Part shown: positions 50,735 through 59,412 of the stretch, in pieces | Layout: every line of letters starts with the position of its first letter | Position numbering within the stretch: the first letter of the stretch is position 1 | Assembly: GCF_014649115.1 (NCBI RefSeq) | Contig: NZ_BMSK01000011.1 | Coordinates: 224,306-288,305 of the forward strand | Direction: 5' to 3' | DNA from: Streptomyces eurythermus | GTDB taxonomy: Bacteria > Actinomycetota > Actinomycetes > Streptomycetales > Streptomycetaceae | Length of the DNA: 64,000 bases | Made by a program: the position numbers and the translations under genes | The notes under the pieces: generated by a model | Databases searched by the model: none | What the model was told of the DNA's origin: nothing | What the model saw: only the letters and a program-made list of their open reading frames with translations

Positions 50735-51798
50735 CGGGCCGGCGTGGCGAAGTGCGGTGCCACCTGCCGCGCGAACAGCTCCGTCGAGCGCTTGGCGACC
50801 TCCACGGGCAGCAGCCCGGAGTGGATGGTCAGGCTGAGGGTGATGTCCGGTCCGAACCAGCCCTGGATGCGCTCGATCTGGGCGCGGACCTCGGCCGGCG
50901 ATCCGGCGAGCAGCTTGTCCGCCTCCAGCTTCTTGTCGAAGTCGTAGGTGCGGGTGGCCTCGAGGATCCTCTCGTAGCCGGGGTAGGCGCTGCTGGAGAC
51001 GCGTCCCCACGCGGAGACGGCCTCGGCCATGCGCTGGTTGTACGCCTCGTCGTCCTCGCGGGCCAGGCGGCGTGCCTCGTCGCCGTCCTCGGCGACGTAG
51101 GTGGGGTAGCTGAACTGCACGCGGCCCGGTCCCTCGTGGCCCGCCGCGGCGCGCGCCGCCCGGTAGGCGCCGAGCATCTCCTGGGCCTTCTCGACGGAGG
51201 AGGTCGCCGGCACGAGCAGCAGGTGGTGGCCGGCGCGTCCCGCGGACTCGCAGGACTCGAGGCTCATGGCGGTGGCGACGTGCGTCGGCGGGTGCGGCCG
51301 CTGCACCGGGCGCGGCTGCAGGGTGACCGGGCCGAACTTGTGGAAGCGTCCCTCCCAGACCACGTCCTCCTCGGTCCACAGGCGCCGGATCGCCTCGACG
51401 TTCTCCTCGAACAGGGCGCGGCTGTCGTCGATGGACACGCCGAAGGCCGCGAACTCGTCGGGCAGGAAGGCCCGTCCGAAGCCCACCTCCAGCCGGCCGT
51501 GCGAGAGGTTGTCCAGCATGGCGAGCTTGCCCGCGAGCTTGACGGGGTGGGTGAACGCGGGCAGCACGGTGCCGGTGATCAGCCGGATGCGGCGGGTGCG
51601 GGCGGCCGCGGCGGCCAGGAAGGTGACCGGGTCGGGGCTGTAGCCGCCGTACCGGAAGAAGTAGTGCTCGACGATCTTCACGTGCTGGAAGCCGAGCTCG
51701 TCGGCGAGCTCGGCCACGGACAGTGCCTCGTCGTAGTAGGTCGCGCCGTCCTTGTCGGCGGGACCCACGGTCGGGAAGAAGGTCACTCCGAATTCCAC
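50731..51798 (-). CDS. Luciferase-like monooxygenase (LLM class)
   Basis: This 355-aa bacterial-luciferase-fold enzyme starts EFGVTFFPTVGPADKDG. It contains VKIVEHYFFRYGGYSPDP, LITGTVLPAFTHPVKLAGK and LSHGRLEVGFGRAF, the flavin-binding and substrate loops of the family. It needs reduced FMN, presumably from the flavin reductase two genes on, to oxidise an organic substrate. The GTG at 51798 follows AGGTG. It leads the three-gene minus-strand operon and faces the marR gene across a perfect palindrome. Confidence 0.9.
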   Translation of the reverse strand: MEFGVTFFPTVGPADKDGATYYDEALSVAELADELGFQHVKIVEHYFFRYGGYSPDPVTFLAAAAARTRRIRLITGTVLPAFTHPVKLAGKLAMLDNLSHGRLEVGFGRAFLPDEFAAFGVSIDDSRALFEENVEAIRRLWTEEDVVWEGRFHKFGPVTLQPRPVQRPHPPTHVATAMSLESCESAGRAGHHLLLVPATSSVEKAQEMLGAYRAARAAAGHEGPGRVQFSYPTYVAEDGDEARRLAREDDEAYNQRMAEAVSAWGRVSSSAYPGYERILEATRTYDFDKKLEADKLLAGSPAEVRAQIERIQGWFGPDITLSLTIHSGLLPVEVAKRSTELFARQVAPHFATPAR

Positions 51799-51919
51799 TG
51801 TGCACCTCGCGGGCTGATGTCGACTGCGGTACGGCGACGCTCGCAAGCCTGGCTCGCAGTCGGCTGGAGGCCGGATCGAGCAAGAACGTACTTGCCAGAG
51901 ACCGGACCACCGAGTAATA

Positions 51920-51939
51920 GTTGGTTTGTCACAACCAAC
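51920..51939. promoter_or_regulatory. MarR-type operator palindrome
   Basis: GTTGGTT (51920-51926) and AACCAAC (51933-51939) are perfect inverted repeats around TGTCAC. The site sits between the luciferase operon (start 51798) and the MarR gene (51961), so one dimer could control both. Predicted from position and symmetry. Confidence 0.7.
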
Positions 51940-51960
51940 CGAGCGGGATCGGTGCCGGAC

Positions 51961-52446
51961 ATGGGACGCACGTCAGCCAATCCACCAGAGGGACCGGACG
52001 AGCAGCGCGAGGCCTCCGGTGAGGTGGCGTCGGCCCTTGCCGTGGTGGGGAACTGGATGTTCTCCACGGCGGCCAGGCGCCGCATCATGGCGGCCTCCGG
52101 TCTCGAACTGTCCCTCGGGGACTACACGCTGCTCGCCCAGATCTCCCAGCACGCACCCGTGCGGCTGTCGGTCCTCGCGGACCTGATGGAGGTCGACAAG
52201 TCCACGCTCACCCCGCCCGCCAAGCGGCTCCAGGCCCGCGGCTTCATCGTCCGCGAGCCCGACCCGGCGGACGCCCGCGCCCAGCTGGTGAGCGTCAGCC
52301 GGGCCGGCAAGCAGGCCGTCCGCAAGCTCTGGCAGGCCCGGGCCGCCATCGTGGCGGAGCTGATGGAGGACTGGAGCACCGCCGACATCAAGAGCCTGGC
52401 CACCCATCTGGCGGCCTTCGCCGAAGCGATCGAGAAGAAGGGGTAG
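51961..52446 (+). CDS. MarR-family transcriptional regulator
   Basis: This 161-aa winged-helix dimer has the MarR pattern: LELSLGDYTLLAQISQHAPV, LADLMEVDKSTLTPPAKRL (recognition helix), then the wing ARGFIVREPDPADARAQLVS. It probably represses its own gene and the operon divergent from it until a small aromatic or electrophilic ligand releases it. The ATG at 51961 is 22 bases after the palindrome; the upstream GTG at 51952 is possible. Five downstream genes on the same strand follow with short gaps. Confidence 0.9.
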   Translation: MGRTSANPPEGPDEQREASGEVASALAVVGNWMFSTAARRRIMAASGLELSLGDYTLLAQISQHAPVRLSVLADLMEVDKSTLTPPAKRLQARGFIVREPDPADARAQLVSVSRAGKQAVRKLWQARAAIVAELMEDWSTADIKSLATHLAAFAEAIEKKG

Positions 52447-52451
52447 GGACC

Positions 52452-53927
52452 GTGACCCACTTAGGGACCCAGGACGGCACGAGCGGCGGTGCGGCCACCG
52501 CGGCTCCCGGCACCCCGCCGTCCCCGGGCCGCACCGCACCGCCCTGGGTGATCGTCACCCTCGCCTGTCTCGGCCAGTTCATGGTGCTGCTCGACGTGTC
52601 CATCGTGAACGTCGCGTTACCGTCCATCCAGAGCGGCCTCGGCTTCAGCGACACCGGCCTGCAATGGGTCGTGAACGCCTACACGCTCGCCTTCGCCGGC
52701 TTCCTCATGCTCGGCGGCCGGGCCGGCGACCTCCTCGGCCGCAAGCGCGTCTACATCGCCGGCATCGCCGTGTTCACCGCGGCGAGCCTGGTCGGCGGAC
52801 TCGCGGGCACCCCCGGCGTGCTGATCGTCGCCCGTGTCGTGCAGGGCGTCGGTGCCGCCTTCCTGTCGCCGATCACCCTCGCCCTGCTCACCACCACCTT
52901 CCCCGAAGGGCCCAAACGGGCCTCCGCGCTGGGTCTGTGGAGCGCGGTGGCGGGCGGCGCCGGCGCGGTCGGCTCCATCGCCGGCGGTCTGCTCACCGGC
53001 TATCTGTCCTGGCGCTGGATCCTCCTGGTCAACATCCCCATCGGCATCGCGCTCATCGCGGGATGCCTGCGCTACCTCGACCACCGGCGCAGCGAGGGGC
53101 CGCGCCGGCTCGACATCCTGGGCGCCGCCACCGTCACCCTCGCCCTCCTCGCCCTCGTCTACGGCATCGTCAACACCGCGTCGTACGGCTGGACTTCACC
53201 GCAAGTGCTGCCACCGCTGATCATCGGCCTGGTGCTGCTCGCGCTGTTCTGCTTCGTCGAAGAGCGCGTCGCCAAGGTCCCGCTGATACGGCTCGGCCTG
53301 CTGCGCGCCCGCTCGGTGGCCGGCGGCAATCTGGTGGGACTGCTGATGAACGCCGCGTTCCTGTCGATGTGGTACTTCGTCTCGCTGTACCTGCAGAACG
53401 TGCGCGGCTACAGCCCCGTCCAGGCCGGGCTCGCCTTCCTGCCGCACACGCTGATGGTGATGACCGGGGCGCGGCTCAGCTCCCGGCTCATCTCCAAGGC
53501 CGGCACCCGTCCGCTCATCCTAGCCGGTGCCCTCAGCGCGCTCGCCGGCTTCGTGTGGCAGTCCCAGCTCGGACCGCACAGCGACTTCGTCCTGATGGTC
53601 GTGCTGCCCGGCATGCTGATGGCGCTCGGCGTCGGACTGGTCTTCACCCCCGTCGCCGCGGCGGCCACCTCCGGGGTCGCGCCCGCCGACGCCGGAGTGG
53701 TCTCCGGACTGCTCAACACCTCACGCCAGATCGGCGGCGCCCTCGGCCTCGCCATCCTCACCACCATCGCGACGAGCCGTATCCAGTCGCTCTCCGGTGA
53801 CACTCAGCCCACCCCGGACAACCTGGTCTCCGGCTACGGCCTGGCCTTCCTGGTGGCCGCGGCCTTCGTGGTCCTCGGCGCGGCGTCGGCACTCGTCCTG
53901 CCACGCGTCGCCAAGAACCGCTCCTGA
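52452..53927 (+). CDS. MFS drug antiporter, DHA2 family (two TTA codons)
   Basis: This 491-aa 14-helix transporter has the first helix LGQFMVLLDVSIVNVALPSI and the loop GGRAGDLLGRKRVY, as in other DHA2 exporters. It likely exports the substrate or product of the adjacent enzymes. Codon 4 (52461-52463) and codon 56 (52617-52619) are TTA, so bldA should gate its translation. The GTG at 52452 begins five bases after the MarR stop, so the two are cotranscribed. Confidence 0.9.
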   Translation: MTHLGTQDGTSGGAATAAPGTPPSPGRTAPPWVIVTLACLGQFMVLLDVSIVNVALPSIQSGLGFSDTGLQWVVNAYTLAFAGFLMLGGRAGDLLGRKRVYIAGIAVFTAASLVGGLAGTPGVLIVARVVQGVGAAFLSPITLALLTTTFPEGPKRASALGLWSAVAGGAGAVGSIAGGLLTGYLSWRWILLVNIPIGIALIAGCLRYLDHRRSEGPRRLDILGAATVTLALLALVYGIVNTASYGWTSPQVLPPLIIGLVLLALFCFVEERVAKVPLIRLGLLRARSVAGGNLVGLLMNAAFLSMWYFVSLYLQNVRGYSPVQAGLAFLPHTLMVMTGARLSSRLISKAGTRPLILAGALSALAGFVWQSQLGPHSDFVLMVVLPGMLMALGVGLVFTPVAAAATSGVAPADAGVVSGLLNTSRQIGGALGLAILTTIATSRIQSLSGDTQPTPDNLVSGYGLAFLVAAAFVVLGAASALVLPRVAKNRS

Positions 53928-53955
53928 CGGCCGACCTTTCTACAAGGAGACCTCG

Positions 53956-55632
53956 TTGAGCAGCGACAAGCACCGACTGACCTACCCGCACCTGCACTTC
54001 CGCGAGCCCAACCCGCTCGCCGACGGCAACTACCCGGGATTCGCGCCGGGATCGCGCGTCGCCGACGGGATGCGCATCGACCGCGACGTGGAGATCCCGG
54101 TCCGTGACGGCAGCGTCCTGTACGCCGACGTGCACCGGCCCGCCGACCCCGGCACGGCACCGCTGCCCGTGCTGATCTCCTGGGGCCCCTACGGCAAGCA
54201 CGGCGGCCGCAGCACCGCTCCCAGCCGCAGCGCCGCCAGCGGTGTCGACCCGTCCTGGGTCTCCCCGTACGCGGCGATCGAGGCCCCGGACCCGCTGTTC
54301 TGGTGCCGCCACGGCTACGCGGTGATCTACATCGACCCGCGCGGCACCTGGAGCACCCCCGGCGACTACACCCTCGCCTCGGAGCAGGAGGCGCAGGACT
54401 TCCACGACGCGATCGAGTGGGCCGGCACCCGTGACTGGTCCAACGGCAAGGTCGGGCTGTCCGGTGTCTCGTACCTGAGCATCGCCCAGTGGCGGGTGGC
54501 CGCGACCAGGCCGCCGCACCTGGCCGCCATCAACCCGTGGGAGGGCCTGACCGACTTCTACCGGGACATCGCCTACCACGGCGGCATCCCGGAGACCGGC
54601 TTCATGGAGGTGTTCGCCCGGCACAGCCTCGGCTACTCCTCCACCCGCGTCGAGGACCTGGAGCGCCTCGCCCCCGAGCACCCCTTCGACGACGCCTACT
54701 GGGACGCCAAGCGGGCGGTCCTGGAGAACGTCGAGGTGCCCGCGTACGTGGTCGCCAGCTGGTCCAACCAGGGCCTGCACGGCCGCGGCACCCTGGAGGG
54801 CTTCAAGCGCATCTCCTCGGCCCACAAGTGGCTGGAGGTGCACGGCCGCAAGACCTGGGAGTACTACTACCGGCCCGAGAACGTCGCCAGCCAGCTGAAG
54901 TTCTTCGACTGGGCACTCAAGGGCGAGGACAACGGCTGGACCGAGCGGCCGAAGGTGCTCACCGAGGTGCGCGAACGGGCGAACGCCGGCTATGTCGCAC
55001 AGGAGCGGGAGTGGCCCATCGCCCGCACCGAGTACGTGCCGCTGCACCTGGACGCGGCCACGGGCACCCTGGCCGACAAGCCGCCGCTGGCCGAGGCCGA
55101 GGTGAGCTACCCGGTCCAGGACGGCGACGGGGTCGGCGGGACCCGCTTCACCTACCGGTTCACCGAGCGGACCCGGCTCACCGGCCACGCCAAGCTGCGG
55201 CTGTGGCTGGAGGCGCGGGGCTCCGACGACGCCGACGTCTTCGTCGCGCTGCGCAAGAGGGACGCCTCGGGCGAGGAGGTGCCGTTCCCGTTCTTCGCGC
55301 TGTACGACAACGGCCCCGTCGCCCTCGGCTGGCTGCGGGCCAGCCACCGGGCCCTGGACGAGCAGCGCTCCACTCCGTGGCAGCCCTGGCACCCGCACGA
55401 CCGCGAGGAGCTCCTCGAACCCGGCGTCCCGGTCGCCCTCGACATCGAGATCTGGCCCTCGTCGACGCTCTTCGAGCCGGGCGAGAGCCTCGAGGTCGTC
55501 GTCCAGGCGGGCGATGTCGTCACCGGCGTACTGCCCGGACACCGCGTCACCCGCAACGCGGGCGACCACATCATCCGCACCGGCGGCCGGTTCGACAGCC
55601 ATCTGCTCGTCCCCGTCGTCGCGGACGAGTAA
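53956..55632 (+). CDS. CocE/NonD-family serine hydrolase (X-Pro dipeptidyl-peptidase S15 type)
   Basis: This 558-aa alpha/beta-hydrolase has the CocE fold: DVEIPVRDGSVLYADVH, YIDPRGTWSTPGDY (oxyanion), the nucleophile in VGLSGVSYLSIAQW and the late jelly-roll with VFVALRKRDASGE. It hydrolyses an ester, amide or X-Pro bond; the substrate is unknown. The TTG at 53956 is preferred because AAGGAGA lies nine bases upstream and the preceding frame belongs to the MFS gene. It is third in the marR operon. Confidence 0.85.
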   Translation: MSSDKHRLTYPHLHFREPNPLADGNYPGFAPGSRVADGMRIDRDVEIPVRDGSVLYADVHRPADPGTAPLPVLISWGPYGKHGGRSTAPSRSAASGVDPSWVSPYAAIEAPDPLFWCRHGYAVIYIDPRGTWSTPGDYTLASEQEAQDFHDAIEWAGTRDWSNGKVGLSGVSYLSIAQWRVAATRPPHLAAINPWEGLTDFYRDIAYHGGIPETGFMEVFARHSLGYSSTRVEDLERLAPEHPFDDAYWDAKRAVLENVEVPAYVVASWSNQGLHGRGTLEGFKRISSAHKWLEVHGRKTWEYYYRPENVASQLKFFDWALKGEDNGWTERPKVLTEVRERANAGYVAQEREWPIARTEYVPLHLDAATGTLADKPPLAEAEVSYPVQDGDGVGGTRFTYRFTERTRLTGHAKLRLWLEARGSDDADVFVALRKRDASGEEVPFPFFALYDNGPVALGWLRASHRALDEQRSTPWQPWHPHDREELLEPGVPVALDIEIWPSSTLFEPGESLEVVVQAGDVVTGVLPGHRVTRNAGDHIIRTGGRFDSHLLVPVVADE

Positions 55633-55667
55633 TCCGTACACGATTCACCAAGAAGGAGTGAGGACAG

Positions 55668-56648
55668 GTGCGTGCCGTCCTGCTGAAAGATTTCGGTCCT
55701 CCGGACCGGCTGACCGTGGCCGAGGTACCCGACCCGCGCCCCGCCCGGGGCGAGGTGACGATCCGCGTCGCCGCCGTCGGCATCCAGTTCCTGGAGACCC
55801 AGGTCCGCTCCGGCATGATGCGCGGGGCCCTGGGCGGCGCGCCCCTTCCCGTGATCCTCGGCAAGGAGATCGCGGGCGAGGTCATCGAGGCCGGGGCGGG
55901 CGTCGACACCGCGCTCGTCGGCAGCCGGGTGCTCGCCACGACCGGCGGTGTCGGCGGCTACGCCGAACTCGCCACCGCGCCCGCCGATGAGCTCGTCCCG
56001 GTGCCCGACGGGCTGGACTTCCGCGACGCCGTCGCGCTCTACCGCTACGGTGCCACCGCCCGCGGCCTGATCGACGCCGCACGCGTCGGCGCGGGCGACC
56101 GCGTCCTGGTGCAGGCCGCCGCCGGCGCCGTCGGCACGATCCTCGTCCAGCTGCTCAAGCGGGCCGGCGCGACGGTGATCGGCACGGCCCGCGGCGCCGC
56201 GAAGCTCGGCCTCGTCAAGGAGCTGGGCGCGGACCACGTGATCGACTACTCGCTGCCGGGCTGGACCGACCAGGTGCGCCAGGCCGCCGGGGGCGCCGTC
56301 GAGATCGTATACGACCACGTCGGCGGCGAACTCGGGCGCGAGTCCTTCTCGCTGCTCGCCCCCGGCGCCGGCCGGCAGATCGTGTTCGGCTTCTCCAGCG
56401 GGCAGCCGCTCGACGTGAAGCCCATGGAGCTGTTCGGTCGCGGCCTGACCCTGACCGGCTTCAGCGCGGGCCTCATCTGGAACCGGCCCGCGTTCGCCCG
56501 CGAGCTGGTCACCGACGTGCTCGGCCTGGCGGTCGCCGGCGAGATCAAGCCGGTCATCGGCCAGAGCTACCCGCTGGAGCGGGCGGCCGAGGCGCATGCC
56601 GCCGTGGAGGCGCGCAGCACCATCGGCAAGACCCTGCTCATCCCGTGA
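55668..56648 (+). CDS. Zinc-independent quinone oxidoreductase-like MDR
   Basis: This 326-aa medium-chain dehydrogenase/reductase begins MRAVLLKDFGPPDRLTVAEV. It has the nucleotide loop RVLVQAAAGAVGTILVQLLKR and lacks the structural-zinc cysteines, so it fits the quinone-oxidoreductase branch. It reduces a quinone or enone with NADPH. The GTG at 55668 is preceded by AAGGAGTGAGGAC. In the operon it could protect against, or process, the substrate of the monooxygenase. Confidence 0.88.
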   Translation: MRAVLLKDFGPPDRLTVAEVPDPRPARGEVTIRVAAVGIQFLETQVRSGMMRGALGGAPLPVILGKEIAGEVIEAGAGVDTALVGSRVLATTGGVGGYAELATAPADELVPVPDGLDFRDAVALYRYGATARGLIDAARVGAGDRVLVQAAAGAVGTILVQLLKRAGATVIGTARGAAKLGLVKELGADHVIDYSLPGWTDQVRQAAGGAVEIVYDHVGGELGRESFSLLAPGAGRQIVFGFSSGQPLDVKPMELFGRGLTLTGFSAGLIWNRPAFARELVTDVLGLAVAGEIKPVIGQSYPLERAAEAHAAVEARSTIGKTLLIP

Positions 56649-56730
56649 ACCACTCTCCGCAGCACGCACCTTGCGCACAAACGTCCGGGCCGGCCGAGGC
56701 CCGGGTCTTACCGAGGAGAACGACAACACC

Positions 56731-57639
56731 ATGACCACCGCATCCAAGATCTTCGTGGCGGGCGCCACCGGCCTGCTCGGCGGTCAGATCGTCAGCAACC
56801 TGCTGGACAAGGGCGCCTCCGTGCGCGCGCTGGTCCGGCCGGGCACCGACGGCGACAAGAAGGCCGCCCTCACCGCGCTTCAGGCCCGTGGCCTGGAGCT
56901 CGTCGAGGGTGACATCACCGACCCGGTGGAGAAGCTGGCCGCCGCGATCGGTGACGCCACGACCGTGGTCTCGGCCATCCAGGGCGGCCCGGACCTGATC
57001 ATCGACGGCCAGGTGAACCTGGTGCGCGCCGCCGAGCAGGCCGGTGCCCGCCGTTTCATCCCGTCCGACTTCGCGATCGACATCACGAAGCTGGACGACG
57101 AGGACAACGTCATGATCGGCTGGCGCCGGCAGGCCGCGGCCGCGTACGGTGACACCAGCCTCGATGTGATCTCCGTGCTCAACGGCGCGTTCTACGAGGT
57201 CATGATCGGCTTCATGGGCCTCGTCGACTGGGAGGCGGGCACCGTCTCCCACTTCGGCGACCCCGACCAGCCGCTCGACATGACCTCGGTCCCCGACACC
57301 GCCGCCTTCACCGCCGCGGTCGCCCTCGACCCGGAGGCCAAGGGCACCCAGCGGTTCGCCGGTGAGGTGCTGTCGATGCGCCAGTTCCACCAGACCCTGG
57401 AGCGGGCCACCGGCCGCAGCCTGGCCCTGAAGCACCTCGGCACCGCCGACGAGTTGCGCGCCGAGATCACCCGGCAGGCCGCCGCCACCCAGAACCCGTT
57501 CGAGTACGTGGGTCTGCAGTACCAGTGGTGCATGGTGACCGGCAAGGGCAAGTTCGACACCCTGGACAACGCCAAGTACCCGCAGGTGAAGCCTCGTTCG
57601 CTGGAGGACTTCGTCCGGGAGGCCGCGCCCAAGGCGTGA
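56731..57639 (+). CDS. NmrA-like NAD(P)-binding reductase
   Basis: This 302-aa atypical short-chain dehydrogenase has KIFVAGATGLLGGQIVSNLL, VRALVRPGTDG and GARRFIPSDFAID, the pattern of NmrA/isoflavone-reductase-like enzymes. There is no YxxxK pair in the usual place; some relatives reduce aromatic alcohols or quinones and others only sense NADP. The ATG at 56731 lies 82 bases after the preceding stop with GGAGAA upstream. It closes the five-gene marR operon, with a hairpin after the stop. Confidence 0.85.
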   Translation: MTTASKIFVAGATGLLGGQIVSNLLDKGASVRALVRPGTDGDKKAALTALQARGLELVEGDITDPVEKLAAAIGDATTVVSAIQGGPDLIIDGQVNLVRAAEQAGARRFIPSDFAIDITKLDDEDNVMIGWRRQAAAAYGDTSLDVISVLNGAFYEVMIGFMGLVDWEAGTVSHFGDPDQPLDMTSVPDTAAFTAAVALDPEAKGTQRFAGEVLSMRQFHQTLERATGRSLALKHLGTADELRAEITRQAAATQNPFEYVGLQYQWCMVTGKGKFDTLDNAKYPQVKPRSLEDFVREAAPKA

Positions 57640-57647
57640 CCCAGGCA

Positions 57648-57694
57648 CCGCCGGTACGACGTGACCGGTGCGGCGGTCGTCGCCGTACCGGCGG
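57648..57694 (+). terminator. Terminator-like hairpin after the NmrA-like gene
   Basis: CCGCCGGTACG (57648-57658) and CGTACCGGCGG (57684-57694) form an 11-bp stem, and the intervening 25 bases can add a short ACGAC/GTCGT helix. It lies just past the stop of the operon. The rest of the stretch to 57958 shows no gene. Confidence 0.6.
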
Positions 57695-57958
57695 TCACCG
57701 GGGCGGCGGCCTGCCGCGGCGGTGGGAATCCCCCGCTCACCGCCGCGGTTCGCCGCCGCCCCGGCTCCTTGTGCTCATGTCCCGGCCGGATACAGGACAT
57801 TCACACAAAATATACCGGTGAGTCGGTTCGGTAAGAGGCGTGCCTCCCGCCCTGCCGCCCGGCGATCCGGCGGACTGTTCATCCGGCAATCGACCGACGT
57901 CCGCCCTGACGTCCTCGAAAGGTGGTGCCCTGGGCTGCGGGGAGAGGACAGGTGACCG

Positions 57959-57988
57959 TTGACGAACCGTGAGACCGGTTTGTAATTT
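57959..57988 (+). promoter_or_regulatory. Putative HrdB-type promoter of the leader-peptide/kinase unit
   Basis: TTGACG (57959-57964) and TAATTT (57983-57988) are separated by 18 bases, with TG just before the -10. The expected start would be near 57995, giving a 30-base leader that ends in AGGAGG. Prediction from consensus. Confidence 0.55.
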
Positions 57989-58024
57989 CGTGACCTGCCT
58001 CTACAAAAAATACAGGAGGTCCGG

Positions 58025-58135
58025 ATGGTTATGCACGATCTCTACGGTTTGACCACCTGTACCCGGGGGCTGTCCCCCAGCGTCATGGCGTGTATCGGCC
58101 ACCCCGTCCGAGCCGTATTAGGCAGGGCCAGGTGA
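58025..58135 (+). CDS. 36-aa leader peptide with a TTA codon, coupled to the histidine kinase
   Basis: This short frame starts at an ATG (58025) with a full AGGAGG upstream at good spacing. It reads MVMHDLYGLTTCTRGLS, then PSVMACIGHPVRAVLGRAR. The 31st and 32nd codons are GTA and TTA (58118-58120), so its translation should need the bldA leucyl-tRNA. The stop TGA (58133-58135) overlaps the kinase GTG (58132) in GTGA. The kinase has no good ribosome-binding site of its own, so its translation probably depends on ribosomes that finish this peptide. It is too small to annotate by function; it may act only as a coupling leader. Confidence 0.65.
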   Translation: MVMHDLYGLTTCTRGLSPSVMACIGHPVRAVLGRAR

Positions 58136-59142
58136 TCTCTCACATCGCGCGCAGAAAATGTGCGACACGCCTGGTTCCAGTGGTGATCGTCATGGTGCCG
58201 GCCGCGGGAGCGGCCATGGTGGCCGACGCCCCCCTGTGGGGCGGCCACGGAATACTGCGGGGCGTGGTGGCCCTGCTGACCGTATTGATGTACGCGGGCC
58301 TCCCGGCCCTGCTGGTCATGGATGCCTCGAGCTGTAGACCGCGCCGCCTGTCCGCTTGCCTGGCACTGCTGCCCGCGCTCGCGGTGACGCCGTTGCTGGT
58401 GGTCATGCCGGGCGCGCTGAGCTACCCCATGCTGGCCCTGGTCGTGTCGGTGGTGGCGCTCGACTGCCGGCGCCGTATCCGGGAGCTGCTCTGGGCCCAG
58501 CAGCGCAGAATCGTCGAGGAACGGAAGCGGACCCTGCGCGAGAACCGCCAGCTGCGGCGCGATGTGCACGACGTGCTCGGTTACAGTCTGTCGGCCATCA
58601 CGGTCAAGGCGGAACTCGTCGACCGGTATCTGGTGGAGAACGACCCACGGGTCAGGGAAGAGGTGGCCGAGCTGCTGGCACTGTCCCGCAGGACGCTCGC
58701 CGAGATGCGCTCCTTCTCCTCGGCCGCGCGGCGGCTGTCCCTCGGCGTCGAACTCGCCTCCGTGCGCCGGGTGCTGGCGGCGGCCGGCGTGGAAACCCTG
58801 GTCTACGGCGACGCCTCGGAGGTGCACGATCCGGCGCTGGGCGCGGCGCTCTCGCTCGTGCTGCGCGAGGGCGCGACCAACATCCTGCGCCACAGCCGGG
58901 CCGGCCTCTGCCGGATCACCCTGAGCTGCGAGGACGACACCGTCGTGCTACGGCTCTCCAACGACGGTCACATGGGCGAGTTCGAGGGCGGTGAGCCACT
59001 GGGCACCGGCCTGGCGAGCCTCTCCTCCCGGCTCACCGCGTTCGACGGCACGCTGACCTGGACACACGAGGGGGGTTGGTTCCATCTGACCGCCCGTGCT
59101 CCGCAGTCCGTCGCGGCGTACGGAACATATGCGGCGACCTGA
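58132..59142 (+). CDS. Sensor histidine kinase, HisKA_3 type
   Basis: This 336-aa membrane histidine kinase has an N-terminal region of about four hydrophobic helices (VVIVMVPAAGAAMV, LTVLMYAGLPALLVM, ACLALLPALAVTPLLV). A coiled linker with RRDVHDVLGYSLSAIT holds the phosphorylated His and its following Asp, and the ATPase domain carries LREGATNILRHS (N box) and GTGLASLSSRL (G box). It is the class that pairs with NarL/LuxR regulators. The GTG at 58132 is preferred over 58090 because it overlaps the leader stop and the preceding frame belongs to the leader. The response regulator is convergent, 270 bases on. The signal is unknown. Confidence 0.88.
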   Translation: MISHIARRKCATRLVPVVIVMVPAAGAAMVADAPLWGGHGILRGVVALLTVLMYAGLPALLVMDASSCRPRRLSACLALLPALAVTPLLVVMPGALSYPMLALVVSVVALDCRRRIRELLWAQQRRIVEERKRTLRENRQLRRDVHDVLGYSLSAITVKAELVDRYLVENDPRVREEVAELLALSRRTLAEMRSFSSAARRLSLGVELASVRRVLAAAGVETLVYGDASEVHDPALGAALSLVLREGATNILRHSRAGLCRITLSCEDDTVVLRLSNDGHMGEFEGGEPLGTGLASLSSRLTAFDGTLTWTHEGGWFHLTARAPQSVAAYGTYAAT

Positions 59143-59211
59143 GCGGTGCGGGCCGCGCCGCGCGGCACCCGAAGACTTGCCGAGGTGCCCGGTCCGCCGG
59201 GCCCCGGCAGG

Positions 59212-59412
59212 GCTTTGGCCGTGGTGGGTACGGCGGTTGGCCGTGGCGGGCCGCAGCGTCTGACCGTGGCGGGCCGCGGAGTTCGGCCGCGGTGGGGTAC
59301 GGCGCTTGGGCCGCGCTGGGCTGCGGAGGCCTGGCCGCGACGGGCTGCGCTCCGGCCGCAGCAGGCTGCGGAGGTTCGGCCGCGGAAGGTACGGCGCTTG
59401 GGCCGCGATGGG
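59212..59412. repeat. Degenerate tandem repeats of about 22-24 bp
   Basis: About nine units of the type TTGGCCGCGGTGGGTACGGCG fill the space between the kinase and regulator genes, each with GGCCG, GGG and TACGGC/TGCGG elements in the same order. Examples begin near 59212, 59236, 59281, 59307 and 59379. They lie 3' of both convergent genes. No coding or terminator role is proven. Confidence 0.5.

Noticed and set aside
53758..55641. A 627-aa open frame opposite the CocE-type hydrolase
   Set aside because: It is low in complexity and antisense to a protein with a clear hydrolase pattern; a GC-rich shadow.
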